Positions 48,521-60,761 of a stretch of DNA of 64,000 bases are shown here, in pieces. Location: assembly GCA_950106755.1 (NCBI GenBank), contig OX467091.1, positions 17,377,538 through 17,441,537 on the forward strand. The letters are read 5' to 3'. Numbering within the stretch: position 1 is the stretch's first letter; each line of letters opens with the position of its first letter. Origin of the DNA: Climacium dendroides. Lineage: Eukaryota > Streptophyta > Bryopsida > Hypnales > Climaciaceae. The notes beneath the pieces were generated by a model. It had not been told where the DNA came from and searched no databases. It was given only the letters and a program-made list of their open reading frames with translations. The translations under genes were made by a program, and so were the position numbers.

Positions 48521-51500
48521 ATAATCTCTATTATTGCACAATGTAAAAAATTTGTTCAATCTTGTTGACAATTGGAAAGGAATTATAACACATATATCAT
48601 GTAAAGTTTGGCTATCGTATAAATAATTTATGAATCTACACATGCTTATTGAATCATGGCAATGACAATCTCATATATTGTAAAATTCTCTACTTACAAA
48701 GGCAACTATCTCCCTTTTGTCATCAATTTAAACTATTTTTTGTATGAAGTGGTGCTTGTATGAGATTGTCATCCCTTGAGGATGTGGAGTGTATGCTTGA
48801 GCTTCAAAATCTAATATTTCACATTTTCGTATTGATTCCCTTTTATATTGCACAAAATATATAATTATAAACTCCTTGGCAAAGTTGTGGAGCAAATTAT
48901 AAAATGAAAAAATAGAAAATAGAAAAAATAGAAAATTTCATTAAAATGGCATATTCCATGTACCATTTTCAAACTACCCAATGTGAACCATAAAATGCCA
49001 TCTAAGACAAATATAGATTTCAAACATCTAGAGCGGGTGTACATTTCGAACCATGTTACTAAACCATAAAAATCGCTAAAGTGATAGAATGACACTATTT
49101 TAATGAAATTTCCCATAAGGGTAGAAACTATGCCTAACTAAAGAATATGTTCTATGTATTTATAGTGAGTACAAGCTCTTTCTTGTAGAAGGCTTTGTAT
49201 CAAACATATTCTACTTGGAAAATACACATACATCTTTTGCTATTAGCAAGAGCGTTTTGAAAATAGTTATTCTATGTACTCCACTATTTAAGTTATAGAA
49301 GATGTATGCTGGTAAGCGGGTTTGTCTTGGATTCTTCAATTGACTTGCTTGAGTTTTATGATAAAGATTTACAACAATGTAGCAAGGCAATTTTTTGATG
49401 GAGGTTCTCTGTAAATGTATATAGGAACAATCAAGGTTTCAAAAGACGACCTGAGTATAGCCCTTTTAGTTTCACTTGGTTAGAATTGGCCTATGATTGA
49501 CTATATATTGGAATTTTATCTCTAAAGGTCCCCTTCCACTTCAAATGTTATAAATTTCAACATTATTGTCAAGATCACAAATAAACATGCTATCCTTTGA
49601 AACCAAAAACAACTTTGTTAATTTTGACATTTCATTTTTAAAAATATTTGTATTGACACTACTACTAGTGGGTGACTCTTTGATATTGATTATTGGTTCC
49701 GTCTACTTGAAATGAACTCTAAAAGCCAAAAATGTCTAAAATAAATACATCTCTTTGCAAAGCTTAATGGTTTATTTCAACATAAAAGTGGATTCTTTAT
49801 AAAGTAATGGGAACTTGAAAAAAAAAGAAATTTCATTCCGTTAGATAGCCACTTTTAATTCACATGCCTCATTCATCCAATTGAAACCCAATGGCTTCTG
49901 GAGGACGTCGTGGACCACCATATTGATTCACCTTTTAAAAAATGGAAATTTTAAACAATATGCATAAATTTATAAAATCCAGAAGTATTAGTATCCCGGA
50001 TTAAACTACAACTATCAATTAGAGAGATTTCTATTAGATAGCAATAGAAATGTCAAGAGTTCAGAAGGTCATGTTCATTAAAATGGGAGAATTTATGATT
50101 TTAAATTTAGTATACATAAATGTTTATTAAATCGAGACAATTCAATAAATTGAAACTATAGTATACCAAGAGAATTGTGAATTTTTGCAAGTATAAGACA
50201 TTGCTTGACACTTTGTTGTAAAGGATGTTCCAAGGAGGGGCTTAGGACCATTCACAATGAGTAATCAACTATAAGATTGAAGTTAATACTTTGGCATACG
50301 CTCAAGTAGAGAAATTTAGAATTACATATCATGAAATACATAAGTGTATGTAGTTTTAGAAAACAAACATGATGGACAATGGAAATATAATTAAGAAATT
50401 GCAAAATGCACAATATAATATAAAAATAAAAATATATTTTATTGCACAACATCCATAATATCCAACTCTAAAATAATATAAAAAAAAGATCAATACATTG
50501 AACTACAAGAATTTGCAAACTAAATCTATTTCTTCTTCCTAACCTATTTTTTGGCAAACAATTTTAAAAAAATTATTTCTTAGAAATATTTTTAACTACT
50601 AAACTCCTTATAATCTATTTTTTTTCTATGTTTTTTCTTTCAATTTTTTTTATATTTTAAAACTAACCCAGGAACACTTAAGACTCCTAATGATTTCCTA
50701 TGCCTATAAACTATTCATCTACACTCTGAAGATGCATTGTTGCTTTCACCAAACATATATGCATCCACTAATGTCTTGATGATAACAATTTGTACTTTGG
50801 AAATTTTGATTCTTGAATTAAAAGCTCTTGTTCTTACATATGGCTTCTAAATAGTCATGATATAGTCTATATGCATCTAGCTAGAGGAGATAGCCTTGTC
50901 CTTACACCATGAATTCCCTTGTTTTGTATCCCATTCAACATATGAATACTTGTTAGTGTATTGAAAAGACATTGGTGTCCAATACTACAGAGTTTTTAAT
51001 AGAATTAACATGCCTTGGATGTGGATTAGGATTCATAAGTGCCTAAGCAAGACAAAATAGATAGAGGTCACTACCACAAGTCACATTTGGAGAAAGTAAC
51101 CCACATACACATCACAGCCAACACATAATGGAGGTAGACGGTCACACCTACAACTAACAAAGGATGCATATTTCATAAATTCCTCACACATTGTACCATC
51201 ATCTAGGTATTGGTCTTCTTGCTCATTGACAATTATTGAATAAGGCCAAAATCCATCCTTAGGGGGGTCAGTGTGTTAAAAAAAATAAGGATATAGGTGT
51301 GAGCAACCACTAATTTATAGGGGGATATTACTTTTTTTTCACATGCTATCATTATGTAATTTTCTACTTGGGTTAATAGAAAAAGGGCTTGCATTACTTA
51401 TAATTCCAAATTGATATGAATAAATGATATGATAATTTAGATTTAAAAAAATTCTACTACAATTTTTGTCCTACATCAGATTGTGGATACATACATGAAA

Positions 51501-52278
51501 TCAACAATGTAGATTAAAGTGAATTTGTTATCAAAAAGCAATTTGTATGGATCATGTAAAAATGATACAAACCTTTAGTATAAAATCAATCATATTATGA
51601 AATACAATGTACAAAGTATTTGTGCACAATCAGAGTATTATGAAATAGAATGTTCTCATTGCATTTACAAACACAATGAGTGAAACAAAATGTGCATATC
51701 ATGGAGACATGAACAAAACTAAGGTTGTAAACCTAAACTTCAACATGCACTACTGTAACCGTGATTCAAAATCCCCTTCAGTTCTGCACCTGCATTGCAA
51801 CAAACATACACATTTGCATTAATGAAAATGTCTAAGAAAGAAGTGAACACACAATGAGCTCAGACAAACCCAAACAATGTCCCGGGACGTCTCTAAGTCT
51901 CAACTCCAAGTGAGTGCAGAGGACTGCTAAACAAAACAAACAAGGTCCAAAACAAACAGGTGCAAGGGAGATCACAAACTAGGTTTCAGGGTTCTTATGA
52001 TGTGATGTTGAACCACCTGAGACAGCATGACAAATTTGCAGCCCAAGACCTGAATTTGAAGAATCTCTAGGGTGCAGCCTCCTTGCAAAATTTGTCTCAT
52101 CTAGCACCCACATCATGCAATCAACCACATTAGGAAGGGATACCTTGGGATCCTTTTAACATCATTTCAACCACATCAGCACCTATCCAACATTCACTTT
52201 ACAAAACTCTGGGGTACACATAAGCCCTAAAGCATTTTTAAAAGTTTTACAAAATCTGGCTCCACATCAAATTTCCAC
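48521..52278. other. AT-rich intergenic sequence, no gene seen
   Basis: Only short frames with no motif. Near 48900-48940 a short run of A-rich imperfect repeats occurs. From 51750 the composition becomes more balanced. Confidence 0.35.
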
Positions 52279-52788
52279 TTAGGGCTCCGCTGCAAAGTCG
52301 TTGCTCCCCACTTTGGTCGGCTTTTGAAGACGGCACTGCTTCTGAAGTCCACCATTGTCCTCCAACGCAAGAATGACATAGACATAGTCTGTCATAGGAT
52401 TCATGGCCTCAAATCTCTTGAGGATTTGACATTCATCTTGGAAGTCCCCGAAAAGGAAGGACCACTCCATGCATCCCCTGTTCTCCAAGTGCGTGTACAA
52501 ATCATCATAAATATTGTCTATTTGGCATAAAAAGGGACTTAGTAGCTCCGGCCACACGACATCATTTTCCACCGAGTACAACCTAATCTTGAAATTGAGG
52601 GCCATCTTCCACGCCAAAAACTCTACCCTCAACATAGAGAATCTTTTGTTATTTTCTAAAACAGAGATGCACAAGAAATCGCACAAGAAAGGCAACCTAA
52701 ACCTTTTAATAGTAAACCGTAGACCAAGCAAGACAACCCTAAAACAAACTTCTTGCGATATCCAAGTGCCCCCATTCAAGGGTGCAAT
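52279..52788 (-). CDS. Unrecognised open frame of about 166-170 codons
   Basis: The minus-strand frame is open from before 52788 to the stop at 52279-52281. There is no ATG at its upstream end: the first codons are TTG or depend on an upstream exon, and the first Met is in FSMLRVEF (near 52640). It is rich in Leu, Phe and Cys, with Asp-rich segments (QIDNIYDDLYTHLE, FGDFQDECQILKRF). I recognise no domain. It could be an exon of a gene not resolved here, or a transposon remnant. Confidence 0.3.
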   Translation of the reverse strand: MAPLNGGTWISQEVCFRVVLLGLRFTIKRFRLPFLCDFLCISVLENNKRFSMLRVEFLAWKMALNFKIRLYSVENDVVWPELLSPFLCQIDNIYDDLYTHLENRGCMEWSFLFGDFQDECQILKRFEAMNPMTDYVYVILALEDNGGLQKQCRLQKPTKVGSNDFAAEP

Positions 52789-54768
52789 TGGAAGATAGGT
52801 TGTTCATGCAAATTAACAATACTATGCTTCGGTTTCAAAGATTGATATTCTAAACCCTAAGCTCGAGAATGGATCAAAAGTATTTGTCAAGTTAGATTAA
52901 TTACCTCAAAACAAAAGGTTTCACAACGGTTGTAGGCACACTTCAGAAGATCGATACAATGCAATAAACCCGAAACTAGAAATGCAAATTTGCACCAACA
53001 CATAACGAGGGCTATGACAGGGTGCAATTTGCTCATCACCGCATTCTTCACACGGAGTCAACATCGGTAGGACCACATGGTGAAGTCAATTTTGACTGTG
53101 AAGCTTGAACTTGGGAATGACAATGCAAATGTGTGAATCTCAAATGTGTTGTGTATGTATCTTGTTTCTCTCAGGTGGAAGAAACAATCTTGGTGCATTG
53201 TAGACAAATTGATCTCTTTGCAACTCAAACCTTGAAACCCTGAACTTTACCCTAAATCCTAGAGTATTCAAACCAGATTGCTAGATCATTGGAATAAGCC
53301 ATTGATGGCCACTGTTCCTACCAATGCCTAGTGCAATAAAAACCAATAGTAAAACCAGTAAGGTATGTGTTGTAAGAGTGCTGCGAGCCACAAAATTATG
53401 TGCTGTAAGAACCAATATAAAAGTAGTGAAAGCCACTAGAGGTATCCTAGCCTAAAAAGTAGTAAATGAACTAGTGAATTATATTTTGTATAGTAGAATA
53501 CTATGGACATAGTAATAAAAACTTCTATTCTTTTACCCTGACCAATATACCACTCACAAGTTAGCGTTTTCAAACTTTGGGCCCAAAAAAATAATATAAA
53601 GGGGATATTTTAGGACTACTATATTTTCTAATGGGACCTATTATTCCATACCCTATAGTACTTTAAAGACATTCAATGCCATTTTCAATACCCTATATTA
53701 CTTTAAACCCATTTATAATTTTTTGCCCTCATGTTTTTAAAATACCCTATCATTTGTTCACACGTATATTGCTACTCCAACTGCTCACTATCTCCCGAGA
53801 TCCTAACAAATTGAATTTCACATACTTAAGGCTTTGACTAATTGTTTGTAATAAATTTCGCTAAAGTGAACTTAATTAGTCTACTTCAATCAATCCATTT
53901 ACTCCCACTACTCTTGATTTGCTCCTCATGAGTTACAGAAGTATTAAAATTTAATCTTAAATTTTTTTATTAACATTGGCAATTAATAGTTCCATTTCAC
54001 TTATCCAACTAGGGCACAAATCTGTGCACATACATTAACCCAATCCATCTTATAATTCTTAGCACTAATACAATTATACCACACCATTTAACTATGGTAA
54101 TTTTTTTGAATTATTAATGTTCCATACACATGATTAAGCAGTATAGATTTGGTGTAAAATTATCACTTCTAGACAATCGCAACTCGGTTGATTGATTCGA
54201 TAATGCATTACACCGTGCACTTCTACTCGTAATTAATTTAATTAGATTCTTTTTCTCAAGTATATATCTATACATATGATTTGAGTCTATAATCTCATAG
54301 TAGAGGTCAAGAGCTTTCTAAAAACATAAAATACAAACATATGATCTAATTCTCCTTGCTACCAGCTCTAAAGACTAGTAACACTCCTCATGCCAAGAAT
54401 TGAAGATCATTCAATCTCAATACACTTCACTAATCACACTATAATTGAGTAGCTATTCTCAATAGTTACATCACACACACACAACATTCAAACAAAAACT
54501 TCCTGGACTTCATCCAATTTCACATTGATTTTGTAGCTCTATTTTCAAGTTGCTCAAATTGCTCTATGCACCTAACTCACCAAATAGCCCAAGCACCGCA
54601 ATTACAAACTAGAAACTCTTATAACAAGCCAAATCGAAAAGCAATATTATTATAATAGAATTGATGAAGGAGTTCACAAGTTTAAAACTAGATGAGAGAA
54701 AAGAAATCACTATCAATGTCCCAATTGAGAGTCTAAAATGAAAGCCATAACTTGACTTTATATCAATC
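52789..54768. other. AT-rich intergenic sequence, no gene seen
   Basis: There are no convincing frames or bounded repeats. Mixed-composition sequence continues from 52.8 to 53.4 kb, then AT-rich. Confidence 0.35.
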
Positions 54769-54895
54769 CACTACTAGAAATTTCAGCAATTTCAGTCGAT
54801 TCGGTCACGTTGATTTGGTCATTTTTTGACAGAAATTTGCTGAAATCAACAGATTTCTGTTGATTTCAGCAAAATTGCTAAAATTTCTAGTAGTG
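54769..54895 (+). mobile_element. 127-bp CACTA-type MITE
   Basis: It starts CACTACTAGAAATTT and ends AAATTTCTAGTAGTG. The terminal inversion is perfect for the first 15 bases and continues imperfectly inward (CAGCAATTTC / GCAAAATTGC). The 3-bp duplication ATC lies at 54766-54768 and 54896-54898. The CACTA ends and 3-bp duplication are the En/Spm-superfamily signature. No frame inside. Confidence 0.9.
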
Positions 54896-56124
54896 ATCTA
54901 GAAGACACCTGTTCAAGTTGGAAAGCCACCACATAGTTTCGCCTTTCTTTATATCTATTAGTTTTGAACCAGTTGCATTCTAATTGCCCTTCTTAGAATC
55001 AATTCATCATTTAACCTATTTAGACTCATTCTAATGGAAATAGATTGACAATTTAGTCCATGTTTACACTAGGAAGCTAATTAGACATGAAATTGAAATT
55101 TTTTATTAGTCTACAGACATACAATGCAAAAGTTATGAACAAAAAACCACTCATCCAAAGACAAAAAGACAAAAAAAGAGACAATTGTTTCTTGCAATTG
55201 CAATCACCCTAATAATGAGGGCAAGTTATAAATATTTTCCATCAATTTTAAACGCATATATCTTGCAATCTATAAAGTTGAATAGGCTAAATTTTTTCCA
55301 CACATTTTCATATTAGTACAAGTCAATAGTATCTTAGAATTTTTTTTAAGAAATCATTTTTTTTCCAATTTTCACTCAATGCATAATTATAGTTTAGGAA
55401 TAACTTTAGAACCATTAGATCCAATTCTAATGTAAGGTCACAAGATTTTTTCCCCAACTAATGTAGAGAAGAAAATATTTGTATTGACTATTGAGATTTT
55501 TTATTCTTCCAAGAAAATGAGTTCACCAAAAACATTTGAAATCTTGCTCATGTAGATGCTTTTGGGGACATCCTCTCAATGCAAATTTTTTTGTGTGTAT
55601 GTTAAACAACTACATTATCTCTTAAAATTAACACACAGATAATTAACATACCTACCTATCCAATGACTCTAGTTATCAAAGTTGGATATTGACTAATTCT
55701 TCATAAAGTTGAGTCAAAATACGTTGACCCTATTAGATAGGGCCAAAATTCATTTTCTTCTAGCTTCAAACATTATAATCTTGCAATCTACATGGTCAAA
55801 TGATTTAAACTTTTTCCACAAATTCCTTTAGTAGTCTAGTACAAATTTGTACAGTAGAAAGTTTGAAAAATATTTTGATATTTCAATTATGCTCATTGCA
55901 CTAGAAAGTGGCAATTGGGGATATTTTTTTGTGAAAAATAGTTTAAGAACTTTGTGAAAAAATATCAGCCCTCTACAAGGCCACGGGTTCAAGATAATGA
56001 GAGGACCCTCAAGAAAATATTGGCCCTTAATGCTGTACTCCAGTAACTCATAATTCATCAGAGCAGAAACACCGTGGAACAAACTTTGTTTGAACGTTAT
56101 CTTTAGTTAGTCAATATATGACTA
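54896..56124. repeat. Diverged relatives of the TTAA-element body, no clear ends
   Basis: Phrases typical of the piggyBac-like units recur here in order but poorly conserved, for example CTTGCAATCTACATGGTCAAA near 55780 and GTGGCAATTGGGGATATTTTT near 55910. A second similar set lies near 55260-55400. No gene. Confidence 0.45.
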
Positions 56125-56451
56125 AGGTAGGAGGTCCATAAATTGTTCATTTCAGAGCTGAAACTGAATTTTGGGGAGGTGAAGCTTCTTGAAATATTTT
56201 AAAGTAAATTTTCCTTGAAAGACAAGTGGAATTGGCATCTAACCCAAGTCGTTTCGTGTTTTTTGGAGCTTCGTGGAATTAGTTATGAAATTTTGAAGTT
56301 GAAATGGCAAAGGGTTCTTAAATCACCCACCTCCTCAAATGTACACTGTTTGTACATTGTTGAAAGCTATAAAAATAGGAACATGTGCAAATAGCGACAT
56401 TTGAGGAGGATTGTGATTTTAGAACTTGTGGGCTTTTAGAACCTCCTATCT
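56125..56451. mobile_element. 327-bp MITE with AGGTAGGAGGT ends, TA-flanked
   Basis: The left end AGGTAGGAGGTCCATAAA and right end TTTTAGAACCTCCTATCT form a terminal inverted repeat flanked by TA (56123-56124, 56452-56453). It shares the AGGTAGG start with the 273-bp family but differs inside. An internal inverted pair (CCTCCTCAAATGT / ACATTTGAGGAGG) adds a long hairpin. Confidence 0.7.
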
Positions 56452-56510
56452 TACAGTCAAGCTAATGTTTATTCAATTGAACAATGACAATTATAGTTGA
56501 ACATTGTTAA

Positions 56511-56728
56511 CCCTTAAATGTCGACAAGGACATTTGGCATCTGATGTATGAGAGAGAATCTTTCTAATAAGAGAAAAGTGCAACCATTCATTCTCAAAAT
56601 TTTGTTCTGAAAAGGAAAGGTCTTCTATAGTAGTTTGACTTCTAATGAGTGCGTTTGCTATTTCATAAGCAAATGATTTATATGGTAACCAAAGGGATGA
56701 TTTCCACAGTCACCAGTCCATCCTTTAA
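56511..56728 (-). mobile_element. Short TTAA-type element (about 218 bp)
   Basis: TTAA 56507-56510 is followed by CCCTTAAATGTCGAC. The other end reads GGACTGGTGACTG inward of TCCTTTAA. It is an inverted relative of 62846-63066, sharing the 'mixed' phrases around GAAATCATC and ATGAATGGTTGCAC. A short telomere-like CCCTAAACCCTAAA run follows at 56729. Confidence 0.6.
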
Positions 56729-57377
56729 CCCTAAACCCTAAACAATAGCCAATGTTAAAACAAAAGCAAAATACAAGATAACCGACCTTCTTCAGAAGAA
56801 AGCATGATAGGAGATTTGTTTAAAGGGAATAATTAAATAGTTGTAGCATTGCATTTTTGACTCTTGTCTCGGGTTGTTCTCATGTGTACAAACAATTTTT
56901 TCATGTGTAATTTTGAGCCGAACGCCATTTCCTTTTCCTGTGTTAAGTATGTCCTTTTTTTTGGAAGGAGGGCGTAATTCCTATTTTTAGGGAGAGAATG
57001 GAGATGAGGTGATCCTTGAATGAATCACTTTTGCAATTGAATGCATCGAGGAAAATCTATTATTCTATTGCAAGAGCCAATCACAGTCTTTGATTTTTGC
57101 ACATCTCTTTACAAGTTGCAAGTGGACGGATTTTGGAACACCTACGGATGACAAATAGTTGCTTATGCTCCAAATCTTTGAAAATTCATAAGTAATTCAA
57201 AAATGCTTGGAAAAATACAAAACCACTTGACTGTGTTAGATTCCAAATCTATTTTTCTTTCTCTAAAAAATGATACAAAAGTATTTTTGTCCATGAAAAC
57301 CTATGAAAAAGGTGGACCAGCCCTTAAATGGTTGTTTTTAGAGCATACTACCTTAACATCTATTTATTAGCTTGAAC
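56729..57377. other. Intergenic, no gene seen
   Basis: About 650 bp without a frame of note. Only the two telomere-type heptamers at its left edge stand out. Confidence 0.35.
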
Positions 57378-58190
57378 ACTAGCGGTTGGCACTTGCTATG
57401 CTATGCATTCATCATTAGAATTTTTAAGAATTTTTATGTATTAGATAGAATGTAGAACAAAATTTTCAATAAATCTTCAAATAAAAATGACTAAAATCTT
57501 TGTATAATTTTTTTATAAGTAAGCATATATTGAAATGTACAATAGAAATTTATTGAATGATGAATGAAACTTATGCAATGGTAAATACTATAAAAGATAC
57601 ACATACATTAGAATGCATTAGAAATTTGACTCCATTGTTACAAAAAATGGCAATCCAAATTGAAGAATTGAAAAAGAAAACTTATAAATCTCAAAAACTT
57701 TGTGAACAACTTAATTGTCGTGGAATCCAAAATCACTTCAATTGAATAAATTTCTCAAAATTATTTGGTAGTAGCAATAGAAAATTGACATCATGAAAGC
57801 TCAAAGCTCACAAAAGCACAAAATCATAGAAAATGCAAAGAAGTGTAAAGCCAAGAGAAGCAATGGATTTGCTACCTCTATAATATCATCCTATAGATCT
57901 TCTTTAACATCACCTGAATTGCAACGACTATATTATTTCTATAATATCACCCTTTGTAAAAAATGATATTACAGAAGTGATTGCAAACTGCTACTCTATT
58001 TTTGTAATATCACATTGTGTGAAAATACAATTTCTATGTATGCATGATTGAAAATCTTTTTATAAAATATTTAAAATAATTATTTTAAAGACTTATTGAA
58101 ATCATTATCATGCATTCTATTCAAATATATCAAAATTTTACTAATATGTAATACAATGAATGCGTAGCATAGCAAGCACGAGCCCCTAGT
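57378..58190. mobile_element. 813-bp element with about 35-bp terminal inverted repeats
   Basis: The left end ACTAGCGGTTGGCACTTGC continues TATGCTATGCATTCAT. The right end, read inverted, is ACTAGGGGCTCGTGCTTGC and then TATGCTACGCATTCAT. Inside is a 62-codon frame (57557-57745) rich in Lys, Thr and Leu with no known domain. I could not identify a clear target duplication, so the superfamily is open. Confidence 0.65.
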
Positions 58191-58346
58191 ATTAATGGTA
58201 GCATTTGTGATATTACAGAGGGAGTTATGATTTTCGTAGTATCTCTTCTATCTCTTCTATTAAGACAACATGTTTGTTTTGTTTTGATTGTTTGTTTTGT
58301 TTGTCACGTTGAGATCTCCCAGACCGTGTGTCCTCCACTCGCGTGC

Positions 58347-58988
58347 TTGGTACCGTCGGAAAGCCTTCGACGAGGAGGGGTGCACCGGCTTGGTTTCGTG
58401 GCGTTTGGACATATGGTGTGAAAGTTGTGCATTTTCGAGTTATTTTTGGTTCTCAAAAATTACAAAATTATTTTTTCTTATATTTTGGTCTCAATCTTGG
58501 TACCATCGGAAAGCCCTCAATGAGGAGGGGTGCACGAGCTTGGTTTCGTGGCATTTTGACACACAGTGTGAAAGTTATTGAATTTTGAAGTATTTTTATG
58601 AACTAAAAAATTAGAAAATTACTTTTACTTTTGGTTTGACTGTGGCAACGGCATAGGGTACATGTACTTGGTATTGTCAGAAAGTCCTCGGCAAGGAGGG
58701 GTGCACTAGCTTGGTTTTGTGGCATTTGGAAGTACGGCGTGAGAGCTATGCATTTTTGAGTTATTTTTTGTTCTAAAAAATTAGAAAATTACTTTTTCTT
58801 ATATTTTGGTCACAATTTTGGTACCGTCGGAAAGCTCTCGACGAGGAGGGGTACACAAGCTTGGTTTCATGGCATTCCAACTCACAGTAAGAAAGTTATG
58901 CAAGTTATGCATTTTTGAGTTGTTTTTGGTTCTAAACAAAATTAGAAAATTACTTTTACTTTTGTTTTGATTGTGGCAACGCCACAAG
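58347..58988 (+). repeat. Tandem satellite with two alternating monomer types (150 and 171 bp)
   Basis: Four units begin with TTGGTAYYRTCRGAAAG at 58347, 58497, 58668 and 58818. Spacings are 150, 171 and 150 bp, and the last unit runs to about 58988. Units one and three end in a CTTATATTTTGGTC(T/A)CAAT phrase. Units two and four end in a CTTTTACTTTTGKTTTGA...TGTGGCAACG phrase. The array is thus a 321-bp dimer present twice. Shared core: GAGGAGGGGTGCAC, GCTTGGTTTCGTGGCATT. Confidence 0.88.
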
Positions 58989-59100
58989 GCACTCTAGTGA
59001 TTGTGAAATAAAAGTGCTCCTGCTTCCTTGCCTTGCTTGGCAACATGGGTTCCCAGGCTTCTGTAAACACGCTTGTCCTCACTTCTAAGCTTACTTATTA

Positions 59101-59372
59101 AGGTAGGTACACCCAAATGTGCCACTGACCTTAAACCGCCATCTATACCATCTGTACATCTCCAAAATCAGTTCTGTACCTATGTGGAAGAAACGCTTTC
59201 AGAACCAAACTTCATTTCTTAATAACTTTTGCATACAATATCCGAATGCCACGTTCTTTGGTGTGTTGGAACCTCCTTTCACTTGCCAACAAGAACGTAT
59301 GAAAAGTTGACCAATCCAATATTAGGAAATAGGCTCAGTACCAATTAGTGGCGGTTTTAGGTGAACCCACCT
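59101..59372 (+). mobile_element. 272-bp MITE, TA-flanked, partner of 38382-38654
   Basis: The ends are AGGTAGGTACACCC and GGTGAACCCACCT, with TA at 59099-59100 and 59373-59374. It is inverted relative to the 38.4-kb copy. Both contain the same 63-codon GTG-started frame, which differs at 12 nt (6 residues) and looks neutral. Confidence 0.75.
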
Positions 59373-60645
59373 TATTATGTGAGAAAGAACACCAGAAGGA
59401 GCCAATGCCTTGGGTTACAAGGCTGTAATAAAATAAGTTACTGTACCTTACCTCCAGAAATCAGCTTTCCTGTGTGGCAGTGGGAGCCAAAAATTTTAGG
59501 TAAGAGCAGACGAAGGAGCCCTAACATACATTAAGTTTTCTTTTGTCATTGAGATCCCAATGCCAAGTCCAATTTTCAAGGAGGATTTGTCACCGTTCCA
59601 TTCGATAGTCGGAAAAAGCGTTATAACTCATAACGTAGTCCCTCTTTTCTACACCTCTAGATTTGCAAAAAGTACAAATTTGGACGTTCGTGATGAAATA
59701 GTACACTTGGGTTTACACAATAGCGTTCAGTGGATTGACGATGCACTAAGAGCATCTCCTACACATGGTAAGGTAGAGGAACCTGTTTCGGACAGGCCCC
59801 CCATTTTGGTTTCGTAGACTCACCTATTCTGGATAGCAATTAAATGCACTGGTTATTGCGAAAGATTATCTATTAGTACTTTCGCGCCCAATTATCTCTC
59901 TTCTTTCTTGGCTTAGGAAAAAGTGCCAAAGGTAACCACAATAGGTGAGTCTACGAAATCAGAATGGGTCCGGATGAAAAATCCATTTTCATATTCAATG
60001 AAATATTCATTTTAGGAGGAAAAATTCCGTTTTTTCGGCATTCTTTGACAACCTTGTTTTTGCACACCCTAAAATAATACACTACATGACTTTCCCAAAT
60101 AATACACATTGAAATGCTTAAGTTATCCGAAATAGGTACTTCTATCTTAAGTTAGTAAAAAACAACTTTGCGATTTTCAAATTGGAGGGCTGAGAATACG
60201 GTTGATAGTTTTTTGGCATTAGAAAACCAAGTTGATGGGTTTTTTTTGGCATGTTCTATTGGGCACAAGGCATATCAACTAGGGGTTAGATGAGACCACA
60301 CTAAAGTAAGGAGCAAAACATTCATCTACCTAAAAGGGCAAATTTGACTTGAAAAACAACAAATATGTGTCAAATATTGTTCATTTTATGGGCTTGTCAT
60401 GCTCAAAGCTTTGATCATAGACTAAGAGCAATCAAATGACTTGGGGCAACTTCATATTAAGACCTAGGCCCAATTCCAAGATTGGCTTGATTTAAAGACA
60501 AATAACCAACTCAAATTAAGCCCAAGTGGAAATATTGGCTTAAAGGTTACATGGCCACCCAATTTTTTTATACTTAGGTCCAATTTTCTAACACCAAAAA
60601 CACCACCACAGAAGCGTCCACATAAAAGAAAAGAAAATTGAATCT

Positions 60646-60646
<1 letters not shown>
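59373..60646. other. Intergenic with a 28-bp-stem inverted repeat at about 59790-59980
   Basis: TTTCGTAGACTCACCTATT at 59807-59825 is mirrored by AATAGGTGAGTCTACGAAA near 59940-59959, with outer GGGGGGGCC-type ends partly mirrored. A frame at 59560-59817 overlaps this repeat and has no known domain. The rest is AT-rich without genes. Confidence 0.5.

Positions 60647-60727
<81 letters not shown>
60647..60727. repeat. (TA)n microsatellite, about 80 bp
   Basis: An unbroken TA dinucleotide run directly precedes the TTAA-type element at 60762. Frames translating it as alternating Ile/Tyr are meaningless. Confidence 0.97.
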
Positions 60728-60729
<2 letters not shown>

Positions 60730-60761
60730 GCCTTGAAGGCCCAATTGATGGCCCAATTGAA

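Noticed and set aside
56729..56745. Telomere-like CCCTAAACCCTAAA
   Set aside because: Only two heptamers, next to a TTAA-type element whose own end (CCCYTAAA) resembles it. It is not evidence of a telomere or fusion.
59119..59310. A 63-codon frame conserved between the MITE copies at 59.1 kb and 38.4 kb
   Set aside because: It starts with GTG, and the two copies differ at 12 nt giving 6 residue changes, with no sign of selection for protein. The similarity is that of the repeat itself.
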